64,000 bases of DNA from Granulicella pectinivorans (GTDB taxonomy: Bacteria > Acidobacteriota > Terriglobia > Terriglobales > Acidobacteriaceae): NCBI RefSeq assembly GCF_900114625.1, contig NZ_FOZL01000002.1:1-64000 (forward strand). The letters are read 5' to 3'. Shown piece by piece: positions 36,355 through 45,091 of this stretch. The position numbers and the translations under genes were made by a program. How positions within the stretch are numbered: the stretch's first letter is position 1; every line of letters starts with the position of its first letter. Under the pieces are notes generated by a model. That model made no database searches. It was not told the origin of the DNA and was given only the letters and a program-made list of their open reading frames with translations.

Positions 36355-38497
36355 GTTATCGAAAAAAGCTTGCCCCGCAAGACTCCTAAGCCATCCCCTG
36401 CCGATATGGCTCAGGATAGCTGCGACCTGTGCGATCGCCGCCTCTGCCTCTGCGCAGGTGCCCACCGACCTCACCAGCGCACGATTCGCGCCCAACTGCG
36501 GCGCAGCCAACGTCACCCAACTCTTCGCAGACGCAAAACTCGCAGGAGGCCAATACGGCGTCAATAATTTGCAGGACGTGAGCGATCCCGACATCGCCCT
36601 CATTGGCAATCAATGGTGGTTGATCTTCGCCTCAAACCCTGGACCGAGCCGCGGTCTTGAGCCTGTCGCAGCCTATTTGCCACCCGGCGCATCGCTCTCC
36701 ACCACCGGCGTCTTCCCGGCCGACCCGAACGGCTGGCATCTCGTCGGTGCCAAGGCTGACGGGACAGGCAAGGGCGTCGCCATCTCCGGAACCCCAAGTC
36801 CGGCAGGCTGGGACACGATCGCAGCGGAGACCCCATCTATCGAAGTCGGCCCCGACGGGAAGGTCGGCGTCTACTATGCGGGTCACAACCTCGGCCAGAC
36901 CAACTTCGAGATTGGCCTGATGCCCAATGTCGTCAATGGCGTCGCCCAGGGAAACGATCCCGTCCCGGCCATGGTCGCGACACAGCCCTGGGAGTTCGCC
37001 AACGATCTCGGAGCGATCCTCGAACAGTCCGTGCGTTGGATGCCTGAACTCAACAAATACATCATGTATTACACCGCTCGCGCTTGGTGGGATGTGCCCC
37101 CGGACAACGACATCGCCTACGCGGAGAGCACCGACGGAATTACCTGGACTAACCGCCAGCACCTCGGCTTCCCCGTGAGCTACTACAATCAGGACTTCGT
37201 CTACAACCCTCAGCGCAATCGCTACGAGATGGTCATCGCCAATGACCCCACCGGTGCCGGCGGAGGCAACGGTCGCAATCTCGTCTGGCGCGACGCAGCC
37301 ACTCCCGGAACACAATTCAGCGATTGGCAAAATGAGGTCACCTTGTTGGATCGCAACGATCCCAACGCAGCCACCTGGTACAACCAGGGACTTCTCTCCC
37401 CCGCTATCAAATACGGCAACCTACCCGGTGAAGAAAACAGAATCTATGTCTTCTTCCACGCCTACGGCAGCTCGAATCCGATGAGCATCGGTCGCTTCTA
37501 CTGCGATGCGACGAATGTCAGCACTCCAGCCTTTACCCTGACCTCCGCGGCTCCCTTCCTCAATTTGGCTCCCGGTAACGGCACCACCATGCCTATCACC
37601 GTCAATCCCATCGCTGGGTTCACCGGGACCGTCAACTTCAGCATCTCCGGTGTTCCCGCCGGTGCCAGCGCCGTTACCCTTCCCTCTAGTTCCACAACAG
37701 GGGCAACCTTCGTCATCTACGTCTCGTCCGCCGTACAAGCTGGACGCTACCCCCTGACAGTCACGGGAACATCAGGGAGCCTGACCCAGTCAACCACCTT
37801 CACTCTCAACGTCTCCGGCCAGGACCAGACCATCGCCATCCAGCCGTTTGCGCCCAACAACATCACCTACACGCCCGGACTGACCTACAACATCAACGCT
37901 TCGGCCAGCTCCGGCTTGCCCGTCACCCTGAGCGTGGGTGGCAACGGAACCATCAACGGAAATGTCCTCACCGTCACGGGTGGCGGTGACATCATCGTCG
38001 CCGCCAATCAAGCTGGAAACGGTACCTACAATCCTGCTCCCCAGGCCACAGCCACCCTGGTCGTCGCCCCTCAGGTCCAAACAGTTAACGTCGCTCCGAT
38101 CCCTGCCCAGACAGTCGGAGGAACGCTTGACCTCAGCCCCTACGTGACAACGAGCTCGGGCCTTACCGGTTACACATGGGTCGGCCAAACCCCAGCCGTC
38201 TGTACGAACAATGGCTCGGCGGTCACATTCGTCAGCCCAGGAACCTGCATCATCATCGCAATTCAGTTTGGCAACCAGTATTACGGCCCCGCCGGTGCGG
38301 GAATAACCATCACGGTCAACCCGGCACCGATCGCCGCCGGCCCCCCCTTGGGTGCAGTTCAGTTGCACGCCACGGTCTCCACCGCTGGCACGTTCGTTCA
38401 CAGCCCATCCTCCAGCACTGTGCCGGGGGTGCCGAGCACGCTCGCTGTCAGGGTCACGCCGGCGAACACGACCAAGGTCACCTCCACGACCGTATAG
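36350..38497 (+). CDS. Secreted five-blade beta-propeller protein with Ig-like modules
   Basis: Exported protein of 716 residues that I cannot assign to a named family. GGAGG six bases before ATG 36350 marks the start, and a Sec signal follows (IAATCAIAASASAQ). Residues about 50-390 look like the five-bladed propeller of GH43/GH32-type glycosidases: DVSDPDIALIGNQWWLIFASN, AETPSIEVGPDGKVGVYYAGH, YIMYYTARAW and DIAYAESTDGITW. The SDPD aspartate would be the candidate base. Residues about 395-690 are repeated Ig-like or cadherin-like beta modules rich in Thr, Ser and Gly, as in surface or carbohydrate-binding proteins. Its promoter region is shared with the TonB receptor. Arabinan or xylan side-chain hydrolysis is possible; catalysis is not shown. 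Confidence 0.6.
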   Translation: MMLSKKACPARLLSHPLPIWLRIAATCAIAASASAQVPTDLTSARFAPNCGAANVTQLFADAKLAGGQYGVNNLQDVSDPDIALIGNQWWLIFASNPGPSRGLEPVAAYLPPGASLSTTGVFPADPNGWHLVGAKADGTGKGVAISGTPSPAGWDTIAAETPSIEVGPDGKVGVYYAGHNLGQTNFEIGLMPNVVNGVAQGNDPVPAMVATQPWEFANDLGAILEQSVRWMPELNKYIMYYTARAWWDVPPDNDIAYAESTDGITWTNRQHLGFPVSYYNQDFVYNPQRNRYEMVIANDPTGAGGGNGRNLVWRDAATPGTQFSDWQNEVTLLDRNDPNAATWYNQGLLSPAIKYGNLPGEENRIYVFFHAYGSSNPMSIGRFYCDATNVSTPAFTLTSAAPFLNLAPGNGTTMPITVNPIAGFTGTVNFSISGVPAGASAVTLPSSSTTGATFVIYVSSAVQAGRYPLTVTGTSGSLTQSTTFTLNVSGQDQTIAIQPFAPNNITYTPGLTYNINASASSGLPVTLSVGGNGTINGNVLTVTGGGDIIVAANQAGNGTYNPAPQATATLVVAPQVQTVNVAPIPAQTVGGTLDLSPYVTTSSGLTGYTWVGQTPAVCTNNGSAVTFVSPGTCIIIAIQFGNQYYGPAGAGITITVNPAPIAAGPPLGAVQLHATVSTAGTFVHSPSSSTVPGVPSTLAVRVTPANTTKVTSTTV

Positions 38498-38855
38498 ATG
38501 ACGCTATATGCCGTCGATTCCCCGCCACCCTCATGGGTGGCGGGGAATCGAGAACACCTCAGATTCAAACAACTGCGTGATCGGTCCCATCCCCACAGGC
38601 ACCCGTGTCTTCACCATAGCGGCGGACTGAGCAACCTCAACGCAGGCGGTAAGACCCAAAGAACAGGACTTCGATCTCCTCTCCGCAGCAGTATCTTAGC
38701 GGACAAAGGCGCGTCCCCCAAAGCAACGGCGATTCGGGGCGAGTACGGGGAAGGTCCCAAAAAGGACAGGAATACACTTGGATGGCGATCACACCTGAAG
38801 ATCAAGTCTCGCCCCCACGGGTGAGTCTGCCAGGATAACCCATCAAGCTGGTTTA
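38498..38855. other. Gap between carbohydrate island and tRNA-Arg
   Basis: After the hairpin at 38515-38550 I see about 300 bases without a convincing gene or RNA. The GC content is near average. Short frames here have no recognisable product. The tRNA that follows marks the boundary to housekeeping genes. Confidence 0.4.
38515..38550 (+). terminator. Perfect 16-base hairpin with TCAT loop
   Basis: The arms, CGATTCCCCGCCACCC and its exact complement, are separated by only four bases. It begins 18 bases after the stop codon of the propeller gene. There is no T-run, so it is either a strong Rho-assisted end or a stabilising 3-prime structure. Confidence 0.6.
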
Positions 38856-38932
38856 TGGTGGCCCGGGCAGGAGTCCAACCTGCGACCTTCGCGTTAGGAG
38901 TGCGCTGCTCTATGCAACTGAGCTACCGGGCC
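38856..38932 (-). tRNA. tRNA-Arg (anticodon CCT), unusual 19-56 pair
   Basis: The minus strand folds as a tRNA with acceptor GGCCCGG/CCGGGCC, discriminator A and an encoded CCA. The D-stem is GCTC/GAGC, the anticodon loop CTCCTAA (anticodon CCT) and the T-stem GCAGG/CCTGC. Two things are odd. The D-loop has G18-C19 instead of G18-G19 and the T-loop is TTGGACT instead of TTCGANT, so the tertiary G19-C56 pair is swapped to C19-G56. The anticodon stem has only three central Watson-Crick pairs, with G27-A43 and A31-C39 mismatches. The swap looks compensatory, which argues for a working tRNA. Confidence 0.85.
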
Positions 38933-39005
38933 AGAAAACTTAGTGTACCGTGACCGCGCGACCTTCGCACTACCCCCGGTGGTAAACTTGCACTCAGAGA
39001 ATCTT

Positions 39006-40289
<1,284 letters not shown>

Positions 40290-40316
40290 CCGGCATTGGA
40301 ATATCTGGACGGTTGC

Positions 40317-40354
40317 CCCATCCTTTGACAGTTTTCATCGTCAAAGGGTGGGGT
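40317..40354 (+). terminator. Terminator hairpin after ispG
   Basis: CCCCATCCTTTGAC and GTCAAAGGGTGGGG form a 14-base stem with one G-T wobble and a 10-base loop. TTTGAAGTTT follows. It lies 28 bases after the ispG stop and before the converging operon. Confidence 0.75.
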
Positions 40355-40415
40355 TTGAAGTTTCATCGCTCCCCACAAATGCTCTTGGTGCGGCATCCGT
40401 CAGGGGTATCGTGCG

Positions 40416-40802
40416 TCACCGAGACCGTCTTCCTTCCAGCCACCCATCCAACCCCACCACTACCCAAATTCCCACCAGATACGCCAAAATATCCCACCAG
40501 GCAAAGTACCTCCCCAACAGCAACTTCCCCGCCGTCGTAAGCCGAAAGGCATCCATCCCCGGCGACCGGTAGAGCTTCCCAAACTCCACCGCCACGGCAA
40601 CGGCGCTTGCAATCCCCCCAACGGTCACAGGCTGCCACTCCGGACACACGACGCACAGCAGCCAATAGATCATCACCGCCCAAAGCCCCGACCCACCGTA
40701 CTTCGCGACGCCCCACGGAAGCCCCAGCGGCCCCATCCTCACCGCCAGCCCCGCGGCCATCGTCAACGAAGCCCACCCCAGACAAACCACCCGCCGCCTC
40801 AT
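40416..40802 (-). CDS. DUF2809-like small membrane protein
   Basis: Conserved integral membrane protein of unknown function. The family pattern is visible: GLPWGVAKYGGSGLWAVMIYWLL, then VEFGKLYRSPGMDAFRLTTAGKLLLGRYFAWWDILAYLVGI. I count four hydrophobic helices in 128 residues. The start ATG 40802 overlaps the stop of the upstream gene in ATGA, which points to coupled translation; more distal in-frame starts would run into that gene. It is the last gene of a three-gene minus-strand operon. The family is named from memory and not checked by search. Confidence 0.75.
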   Translation of the reverse strand: MRRRVVCLGWASLTMAAGLAVRMGPLGLPWGVAKYGGSGLWAVMIYWLLCVVCPEWQPVTVGGIASAVAVAVEFGKLYRSPGMDAFRLTTAGKLLLGRYFAWWDILAYLVGIWVVVGLDGWLEGRRSR

Positions 40803-41398
40803 CGAGCCCATATCCGCCGCCACCCAGCCCGTACCCGCCGAACCCCCCACCATCCCGCCGCACCCGCCCCGACGATCAAACCCACCACCACCCCACTCCC
40901 CACCCACGGATGATGCAGCGCCACCCACGACAGCCCAATCGCGACCCCATCCTCAGCCGTACTCAGCGCAATATTCGAAACCGGCTCCGGGCTCGGAGTC
41001 ACCACCACCCGCGCCATCGTCTTCGAGCCATGCGCCACCGCCGCGATCCCCGCCCCCACCAGGGTCACCACCAGATGCATCCCCGGCGAAAGATGCTCAC
41101 CCGCCGCATACGCCAGCGCCCCCGCCACCGGAATCCGCACGAACGTGTGCAGCGCATTCCAAACCAGATCGACCCCGGGAATCTTGTCCGCCACAAACTC
41201 CCCCGCGAACAAAACCCCGCTCGCTCCCATCACCCACCCATTCGCCACACCCTCCAGACCCGTCGGCAGCACCACCCAGTGCATCCGCGCCATCACCCCC
41301 AGCGCAAACACAGTGGCATACACATTCAGCCCCGCGGCAAACCCCAGCGCGACCACCAAGGCCGTCAGCGTCCCGGGCGAAAGATCCAGACCCATCAT
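40799..41398 (-). CDS. DUF4126-like membrane protein
   Basis: Membrane protein of about 199 residues with many Gly and Ala in its helices. Features such as ALGFAAGLNVYATVFALGVMAR, WVMGASGVLFAGEFVADKIPGVDLVWNALHTFVRIPVAGALAYA and VPGVD-type loops match the DUF4126 family. The function is unknown. Start ATG 41398 overlaps the TGA of the preceding gene as ATGA and has GGGGAGG just upstream; ATG 41395 is the alternative. The 3-prime end overlaps the DUF2809-like gene in the same way. Confidence 0.72.
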   Translation of the reverse strand: MMGLDLSPGTLTALVVALGFAAGLNVYATVFALGVMARMHWVVLPTGLEGVANGWVMGASGVLFAGEFVADKIPGVDLVWNALHTFVRIPVAGALAYAAGEHLSPGMHLVVTLVGAGIAAVAHGSKTMARVVVTPSPEPVSNIALSTAEDGVAIGLSWVALHHPWVGSGVVVGLIVGAGAAGWWGVRRVRAGWRRIWAR

Positions 41399-41589
41399 CC
41401 CGCCTCCCCGGCGCAGACCACACACTCCATCCCCCGCCCCACCCAACTCATCCGTCCCGCCTCGGTCAACACCCACTCCCTTACCGTCCACGGCGGATCG
41501 TGCCTCACATGCCGCTCATGCCCACACTCCATCACCACCACCCACTCCCCCGCCACATCCTGCCGAAATCCAACCACACGCCGATCCAT
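41395..41589 (-). CDS. DUF3565-like small zinc-ribbon-type protein
   Basis: A 64-residue soluble protein beginning MDRRVVGFRQDVAGEWVVVM. It contains CGHERHVRHDPPW and, near the end, MECVVC, so a Cys/His metal site is likely. The pattern matches the DUF3565 family, whose role is unknown. GGGGG lies seven bases upstream of ATG 41589; another ATG seven codons upstream has no such site. It is the first gene of the operon and is divergent from larE with only 30 bases between the starts. Confidence 0.75.
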   Translation of the reverse strand: MDRRVVGFRQDVAGEWVVVMECGHERHVRHDPPWTVREWVLTEAGRMSWVGRGMECVVCAGEAG

Positions 41590-41619
41590 CGCAAAACCCC
41601 CTACAATCATCTACAGCTT

Positions 41620-42495
41620 ATGCGTCTTGACGAAGCCCTGGAACAAAAGTCGGCACATCTCCACCAGATCCTCACGGACCTTGGCTCCGTACTGGTCGCC
41701 TACTCCGGCGGCACCGACTCCGCCTTCCTCGCCTACGCGGCTTACCAGGCCCTCGGCGACAAGATGCTGGCCGTCATCGCAGACTCCCCCTCCCTCCCGC
41801 GCGCGGAGTTGTCAGCCGCCCTCGCCTTCACCGCCCAGCACGGCATCCCCACCAAGGTCCTCCTGACGGATGAACTCGATCGCGAAGACTACGTCCGCAA
41901 CGACTCCCAGCGCTGCTTCCATTGCAAAGACACCCTCTTCGCCGCCATGGAGGTTAATCGTCAACAACTTGGCTTCCAACACCTCGCCTATGGCATGAAC
42001 CTCGACGACCGCGGCGAGTTCCGCCCCGGCCAGAAGGCCGCCGCGCTCTACGCCGCCGCCGCCCCTCTGGTCACCGCTGCCCTCACGAAACCGGAAATCC
42101 GAGCCCTCGCCCGCGAAGCAGGTCTGACCCTGGCCGACAAACCAGCCTCCGCCTGCCTCTCCTCCCGCATCGAGTACGGCCGCCCCGTCACCCGCGAAAA
42201 CCTGCTCCAGGTCGAGCAGGCCGAAGCCGCCCTCCACGCCCTGGGCTTCTGGCAGGTCCGCGTCCGCCACCATGGAGACCTCGCCCGCATCGAGATCGCC
42301 CGCCCCGATCTACCCCGCGCCCTGACCCTCGAGGTTCTAGATCAGATCACCGCCGCCCTCAAGCCCCTCGGCTTCACCTACGTCACCCTAGACACGCAGG
42401 GCTACCGCTCCGGCTCCATGAACGACGCTCTCACCCAAATCTCCCTTCCCGACCATCGGGAGGGCCACGCGAAGCAGTCACACGTCACGAAGTGA
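41620..42495 (+). CDS. larE: LarE, sacrificial sulfur transferase for NPN cofactor
   Basis: LarE adds sulfur to pyridinium-3,5-biscarboxylic acid mononucleotide while making the nickel-pincer nucleotide (NPN) of lactate racemase and related enzymes. The ATP-binding PP-loop SGGTDS is at residues 29-34, and RCFHCK (99-102) is a family signature. Cys179 in KPASACLSSRIEYG aligns with the sacrificial cysteine 176 of Lactiplantibacillus LarE. The natural C-terminus should end near GYRSGSMNDAL. The last 15 or so codons and the stop come from a dispersed repeat that also occurs near 60.6 kb. No ribosome site is seen, but TACAAT lies 13 bases before the ATG, suggesting a short or absent leader. Confidence 0.93.
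   Translation: MRLDEALEQKSAHLHQILTDLGSVLVAYSGGTDSAFLAYAAYQALGDKMLAVIADSPSLPRAELSAALAFTAQHGIPTKVLLTDELDREDYVRNDSQRCFHCKDTLFAAMEVNRQQLGFQHLAYGMNLDDRGEFRPGQKAAALYAAAAPLVTAALTKPEIRALAREAGLTLADKPASACLSSRIEYGRPVTRENLLQVEQAEAALHALGFWQVRVRHHGDLARIEIARPDLPRALTLEVLDQITAALKPLGFTYVTLDTQGYRSGSMNDALTQISLPDHREGHAKQSHVTK
42450..42477 (+). repeat. Dispersed repeat, module A copy 1
   Basis: A 28-base sequence starting CGACCATCGGGAG and ending GCGAAGCAG, matching 60589-60616 on the opposite strand at 27 of 28 bases. It lies inside the 3-prime end of larE. Confidence 0.75.
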
Positions 42496-42530
42496 CCGCC
42501 ACCCGCGCAGCGGGCCCGTCCGGCAGGACA
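42484..42530 (+). repeat. Dispersed repeat, module B copy 1
   Basis: A 47-base sequence matching 60684-60730 at about 39 of 47 bases. It contains two small palindromes, GTCAC-GAA-GTGAC and GTCC-GGCA-GGAC, like a REP element. It covers the larE stop codon and the short gap to the next gene. Confidence 0.7.
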
Positions 42531-42535
42531 CGCCT

Positions 42536-43579
42536 CTATCTCTTCCGCAGCTCCATCGGCGTAGAGAACCCCTGCACAAACGTCCAGAACGCCGCATCCT
42601 TCTTCAACTTCTGGAACGAGGAGTCCCTCGCCGGGTCCGGCATCTTCTCTCCCGGCAGCACATTCGCCTTACGATCGAACGCCTGCTGCAGATGCGCCCT
42701 CGCATCCGCCGCATGACCCTGCTCCGCATCCGCGCAGGCCAGGTTGTAGTAGTTCAGCGGATACTCCGGATCGAGCTGGATCGCCTGCGTCGCCAGCTCT
42801 CGGCTCTTCTTGAACTGCTCCGTCATCCCGTACGACATGACCAACTGGTCCGTGAGCACCCGCCGCTGCATCACCTGTCGCGCATCCATCCCCTCCACAG
42901 GAACGGAATCCAGCGCCGCCCGGTAATAAAACGCAGCCGCTCCCGGCTTTTGCAAAGCCCGAAACAAGATCTCCGCCTGCTGAAAGTAGTCCATCGTCGT
43001 CGGCTGGTACCCCGCATCAAACGCGAACCGATCCAGCTCTGCCTCCATCATCGCCTGGTCCCCAGGCTCATACGACACCTTCGAGACATGCACCTCAAAG
43101 CAGGTCGAGGCGTCCCCGAAGAACCCGAACAGATTCTGCTGCTCCATCTTCATCTCGCCGTATCCGCTCAACAGGTAAGAGTGCGTCGCCAGCACCTTGC
43201 CCGATTTCGTCGTGTACGTGCCAGCCCGGCTATTCTTGACGGCGGCGATCTCCCCCAGCCGCGTGAGGATCGGTCCCACCACGGCCTTCCGGCACGACTC
43301 CGAATCATGCTTCCCCGTATCGTTCACAAACATCAGGTACGAGAGGCTCATCTTCTGTTCCTGGTTCGCCAGCTCCAGGACTGGGCGGGTTCCCTCGTCA
43401 AGCAGGCCTAAACCACGGATCTTCCATGCTGGGTCGCTTCGGTAGACCACGCGCCCTGTCCCCGCCGGCTGCACCAGACTGATCGGTTGGGAAGATTGCC
43501 CCGTTGCAACCCCGGCTCCGGCCAGCGACAAAATCAAAATCCGAACGACGCGCAGACCGACCATACTCTTCATCTCCAT
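42536..43579 (-). CDS. Exported TPR protein of unknown function
   Basis: A 347-residue protein with a Sec signal (VGLRVVRILILSLAGAGVATGQ). The middle (about 35-210) is a beta-rich region without a family I recognise, including WKIRGLGLLDEGTRPVLEL and GKVLATHSYLLSGYGEMKM. The C-terminal part has tetratricopeptide repeats: EILFRALQKPGAAAFYYRAAL, SRELATQAIQLDPEYPLNYYNLACADAEQGHAADARAHLQQAF. It probably acts in the periplasm as a scaffold. The start is set by the signal peptide; the ribosome site GGTGGG is only moderate. It is divergent from the LOV-GGDEF gene and converges on larE. Confidence 0.65.
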   Translation of the reverse strand: MEMKSMVGLRVVRILILSLAGAGVATGQSSQPISLVQPAGTGRVVYRSDPAWKIRGLGLLDEGTRPVLELANQEQKMSLSYLMFVNDTGKHDSESCRKAVVGPILTRLGEIAAVKNSRAGTYTTKSGKVLATHSYLLSGYGEMKMEQQNLFGFFGDASTCFEVHVSKVSYEPGDQAMMEAELDRFAFDAGYQPTTMDYFQQAEILFRALQKPGAAAFYYRAALDSVPVEGMDARQVMQRRVLTDQLVMSYGMTEQFKKSRELATQAIQLDPEYPLNYYNLACADAEQGHAADARAHLQQAFDRKANVLPGEKMPDPARDSSFQKLKKDAAFWTFVQGFSTPMELRKR

Positions 43580-43683
43580 TGACCCACCAGGGAAGTTCCG
43601 CCAGCATAGCATTCGCGTCTGGCCCCATTGCTCTCTCGCCTGGGTCTGAGCGCCGCGCGACAGACACCGTTCCATGTCCGGAC

Positions 43684-43689
43684 TATAAT
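43684..43689 (+). promoter_or_regulatory. -10 box TATAAT close to LOV-GGDEF start
   Basis: A perfect TATAAT ends 10 bases before ATG 43700, so transcription would start almost at the start codon. No -35 box is obvious. This implies a leaderless or very short-leader mRNA. Confidence 0.45.
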
Positions 43690-43699
43690 TCAGGCCACC

Positions 43700-44647
43700 A
43701 TGGACGATCTACGAGCAGAGATCTTACGCGGAACGCCCCTTCCGGAAGAGTGGAACTGGAGCCGGCAGATCATCGAGTCTGTCGTCACCGGCATCACTGT
43801 CTCCGACCTCAGCCTTCCCGACTCGCCACTCGTCTACGTGAACCCCGCCTTCGAGCGGATGACAGGCTACACCAGCCGGGAGGTCCTCGGCCGAAACTGC
43901 CGGTTTCTCCAGGGTACCGACCGGAACCAACCCGGCCTCGTCCATCTCCGCAACGCCGTCCGCGAAGGAACCCCCATCACCACCGTCCTGCGGAACTATC
44001 GCAAAGACGGCACGCCCTTCTGGAACGAGCTCTACCTCTCTCCCATACGAGACCTCACGGGATGCGTCACCCACTTCGTGGGCATCCAGAATGACGTCAC
44101 CCGCCGCGTCGAACTTGAGGGGAAGCTCGCCTACATGTCACAACATGACATCCTCACGGGCCTCCCGAACCGTGCCGTCCTTATGGAAAAGATCGACCAG
44201 GCCATCCAGAAGGCCGAAGGCAACCGCCGGCTGGTCGGCGTGCTCTTCCTTGATCTCGACAACTTCAAGACGGTCAACGACATGTTCGGCCACGACGCCG
44301 GAGATGGACTCCTCCGCATTATCGCCGAAAGGCTCCGCATCCGGATGCGCGGCACCGAGACTGCAGCTCGCCTCAGTGGAGATGAGTTCGTCGTCGTCCT
44401 CGAAAATCTCCGCGACGAATTCGAGGCCAAGGCCATTCTCGAACGCCTCAGCCAGGACATTCACCGGCCGCTCCAGCTTCAGGGCCAGGATTTTCTTCCC
44501 TCCTGCAGCATCGGCGTCGCCCTTTACCCAAGAGACGGAAAAACCGCAGAAGAACTTTTAAAATCAGCAGATATGAGCATGTACCTCAACAAACACATTC
44601 ACCACCAGAAGGCTCCCGGCCCAAGCCGCCTCTCGCGCAGTTCCTAG
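43700..44647 (+). CDS. LOV-domain diguanylate cyclase (blue-light sensor)
   Basis: Signal protein joining a flavin-binding LOV domain to a GGDEF domain; light should change synthesis of cyclic di-GMP. The LOV motif GRNCRFLQG places the photoactive cysteine at Cys67. The other flavin contacts are present: Asn99 in NYRKDG, Asn109 in FWNEL and Gln130 in VGIQND. The GGDEF domain (about 145-310) has DLDNFKTVND and the active-site variant SGDEF (226-230), which is compatible with activity. The product-inhibition site reads RGTE instead of RxxD, so feedback may be lost. No transmembrane segment is seen. The start is ATG 43700; earlier in-frame codons overlap the divergent gene. Confidence 0.9.
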   Translation: MDDLRAEILRGTPLPEEWNWSRQIIESVVTGITVSDLSLPDSPLVYVNPAFERMTGYTSREVLGRNCRFLQGTDRNQPGLVHLRNAVREGTPITTVLRNYRKDGTPFWNELYLSPIRDLTGCVTHFVGIQNDVTRRVELEGKLAYMSQHDILTGLPNRAVLMEKIDQAIQKAEGNRRLVGVLFLDLDNFKTVNDMFGHDAGDGLLRIIAERLRIRMRGTETAARLSGDEFVVVLENLRDEFEAKAILERLSQDIHRPLQLQGQDFLPSCSIGVALYPRDGKTAEELLKSADMSMYLNKHIHHQKAPGPSRLSRSS

Positions 44648-44661
44648 CGGTATTTCTCCCT

Positions 44662-44856
44662 ATGGACACCCGCCGCAAGTTTGTCTACGCCATCAGCGAC
44701 GAGTTGTCCGCTCTCGAGCCCATCTTCTACCGGCCTGAACTCGGGACCACCAGCGCCACCTTCGAGCGCATGACCCATCCCAAATCGGACTTCTCGTTTA
44801 CACTCAGCGGCGTCTGGCAGAATCGCCTGGACGCCGATGTCTGGGCATTCATTTAG
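44662..44856 (+). CDS. Possible small protein, 64 residues
   Basis: A short frame 14 bases after the LOV-GGDEF gene on the same strand, starting MDTRRKFVYAISDELSALEP. I do not recognise it and it has no domain, signal or membrane segment. Its spacing fits an operon, but a minus-strand frame covers the same DNA, so it may not be a gene. Confidence 0.25.
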   Translation: MDTRRKFVYAISDELSALEPIFYRPELGTTSATFERMTHPKSDFSFTLSGVWQNRLDADVWAFI

Positions 44857-45022
44857 GCGGGAGCTACCTAGGAAGGCTGATCCCACCCCTCACGAAACCC
44901 TCAGCGATACTGATACCCTCGAACCATGCTTGGCGCGACAGCAAAGCCCTCTTGCTTGAAAGCTTCCGCCGTGCCGATCCAACCGGCCTCAACACCTCCG
45001 AAAATCACGAACAGAATCAAAA

Positions 45023-45048
45023 TCAATGAAAACCTTTTTAATCATTGA
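45023..45048. promoter_or_regulatory. Inverted repeat upstream of larC
   Basis: TCAATGA and TCATTGA are separated by 12 bases in an AT-rich patch that ends 43 bases before larC. It could be an operator for the larC-larB operon. It does not fit the NikR pattern GTATGA-N16-TCATAC. Confidence 0.35.
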
Positions 45049-45091
45049 CTTACGCAAACACCATCAACAAAAACCTTAGAGATTTAACCCC

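Noticed and set aside
1..38497. A SusCD-type polysaccharide utilisation locus
   Set aside because: A TonB receptor is present, but there is no SusD-like lipoprotein or hybrid two-component system, and the receptor has the Acidobacteriota architecture.
38611..38805. 64-codon minus-strand frame before the tRNA
   Set aside because: No start signal, no domain and no neighbour on the same strand; not supported as a gene.
40607..41866. Long Pro/Arg/His-rich plus-strand open frame
   Set aside because: It crosses the opposite-strand three-gene operon and the start of larE in another frame. Its composition reflects the C-rich strand and not a real protein.
45023..45048. NikR operator upstream of the nickel gene larC
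   Set aside because: The inverted repeat is TCAATGA-N12-TCATTGA and does not match the NikR sequence or spacing, so I list it only as an unassigned repeat.
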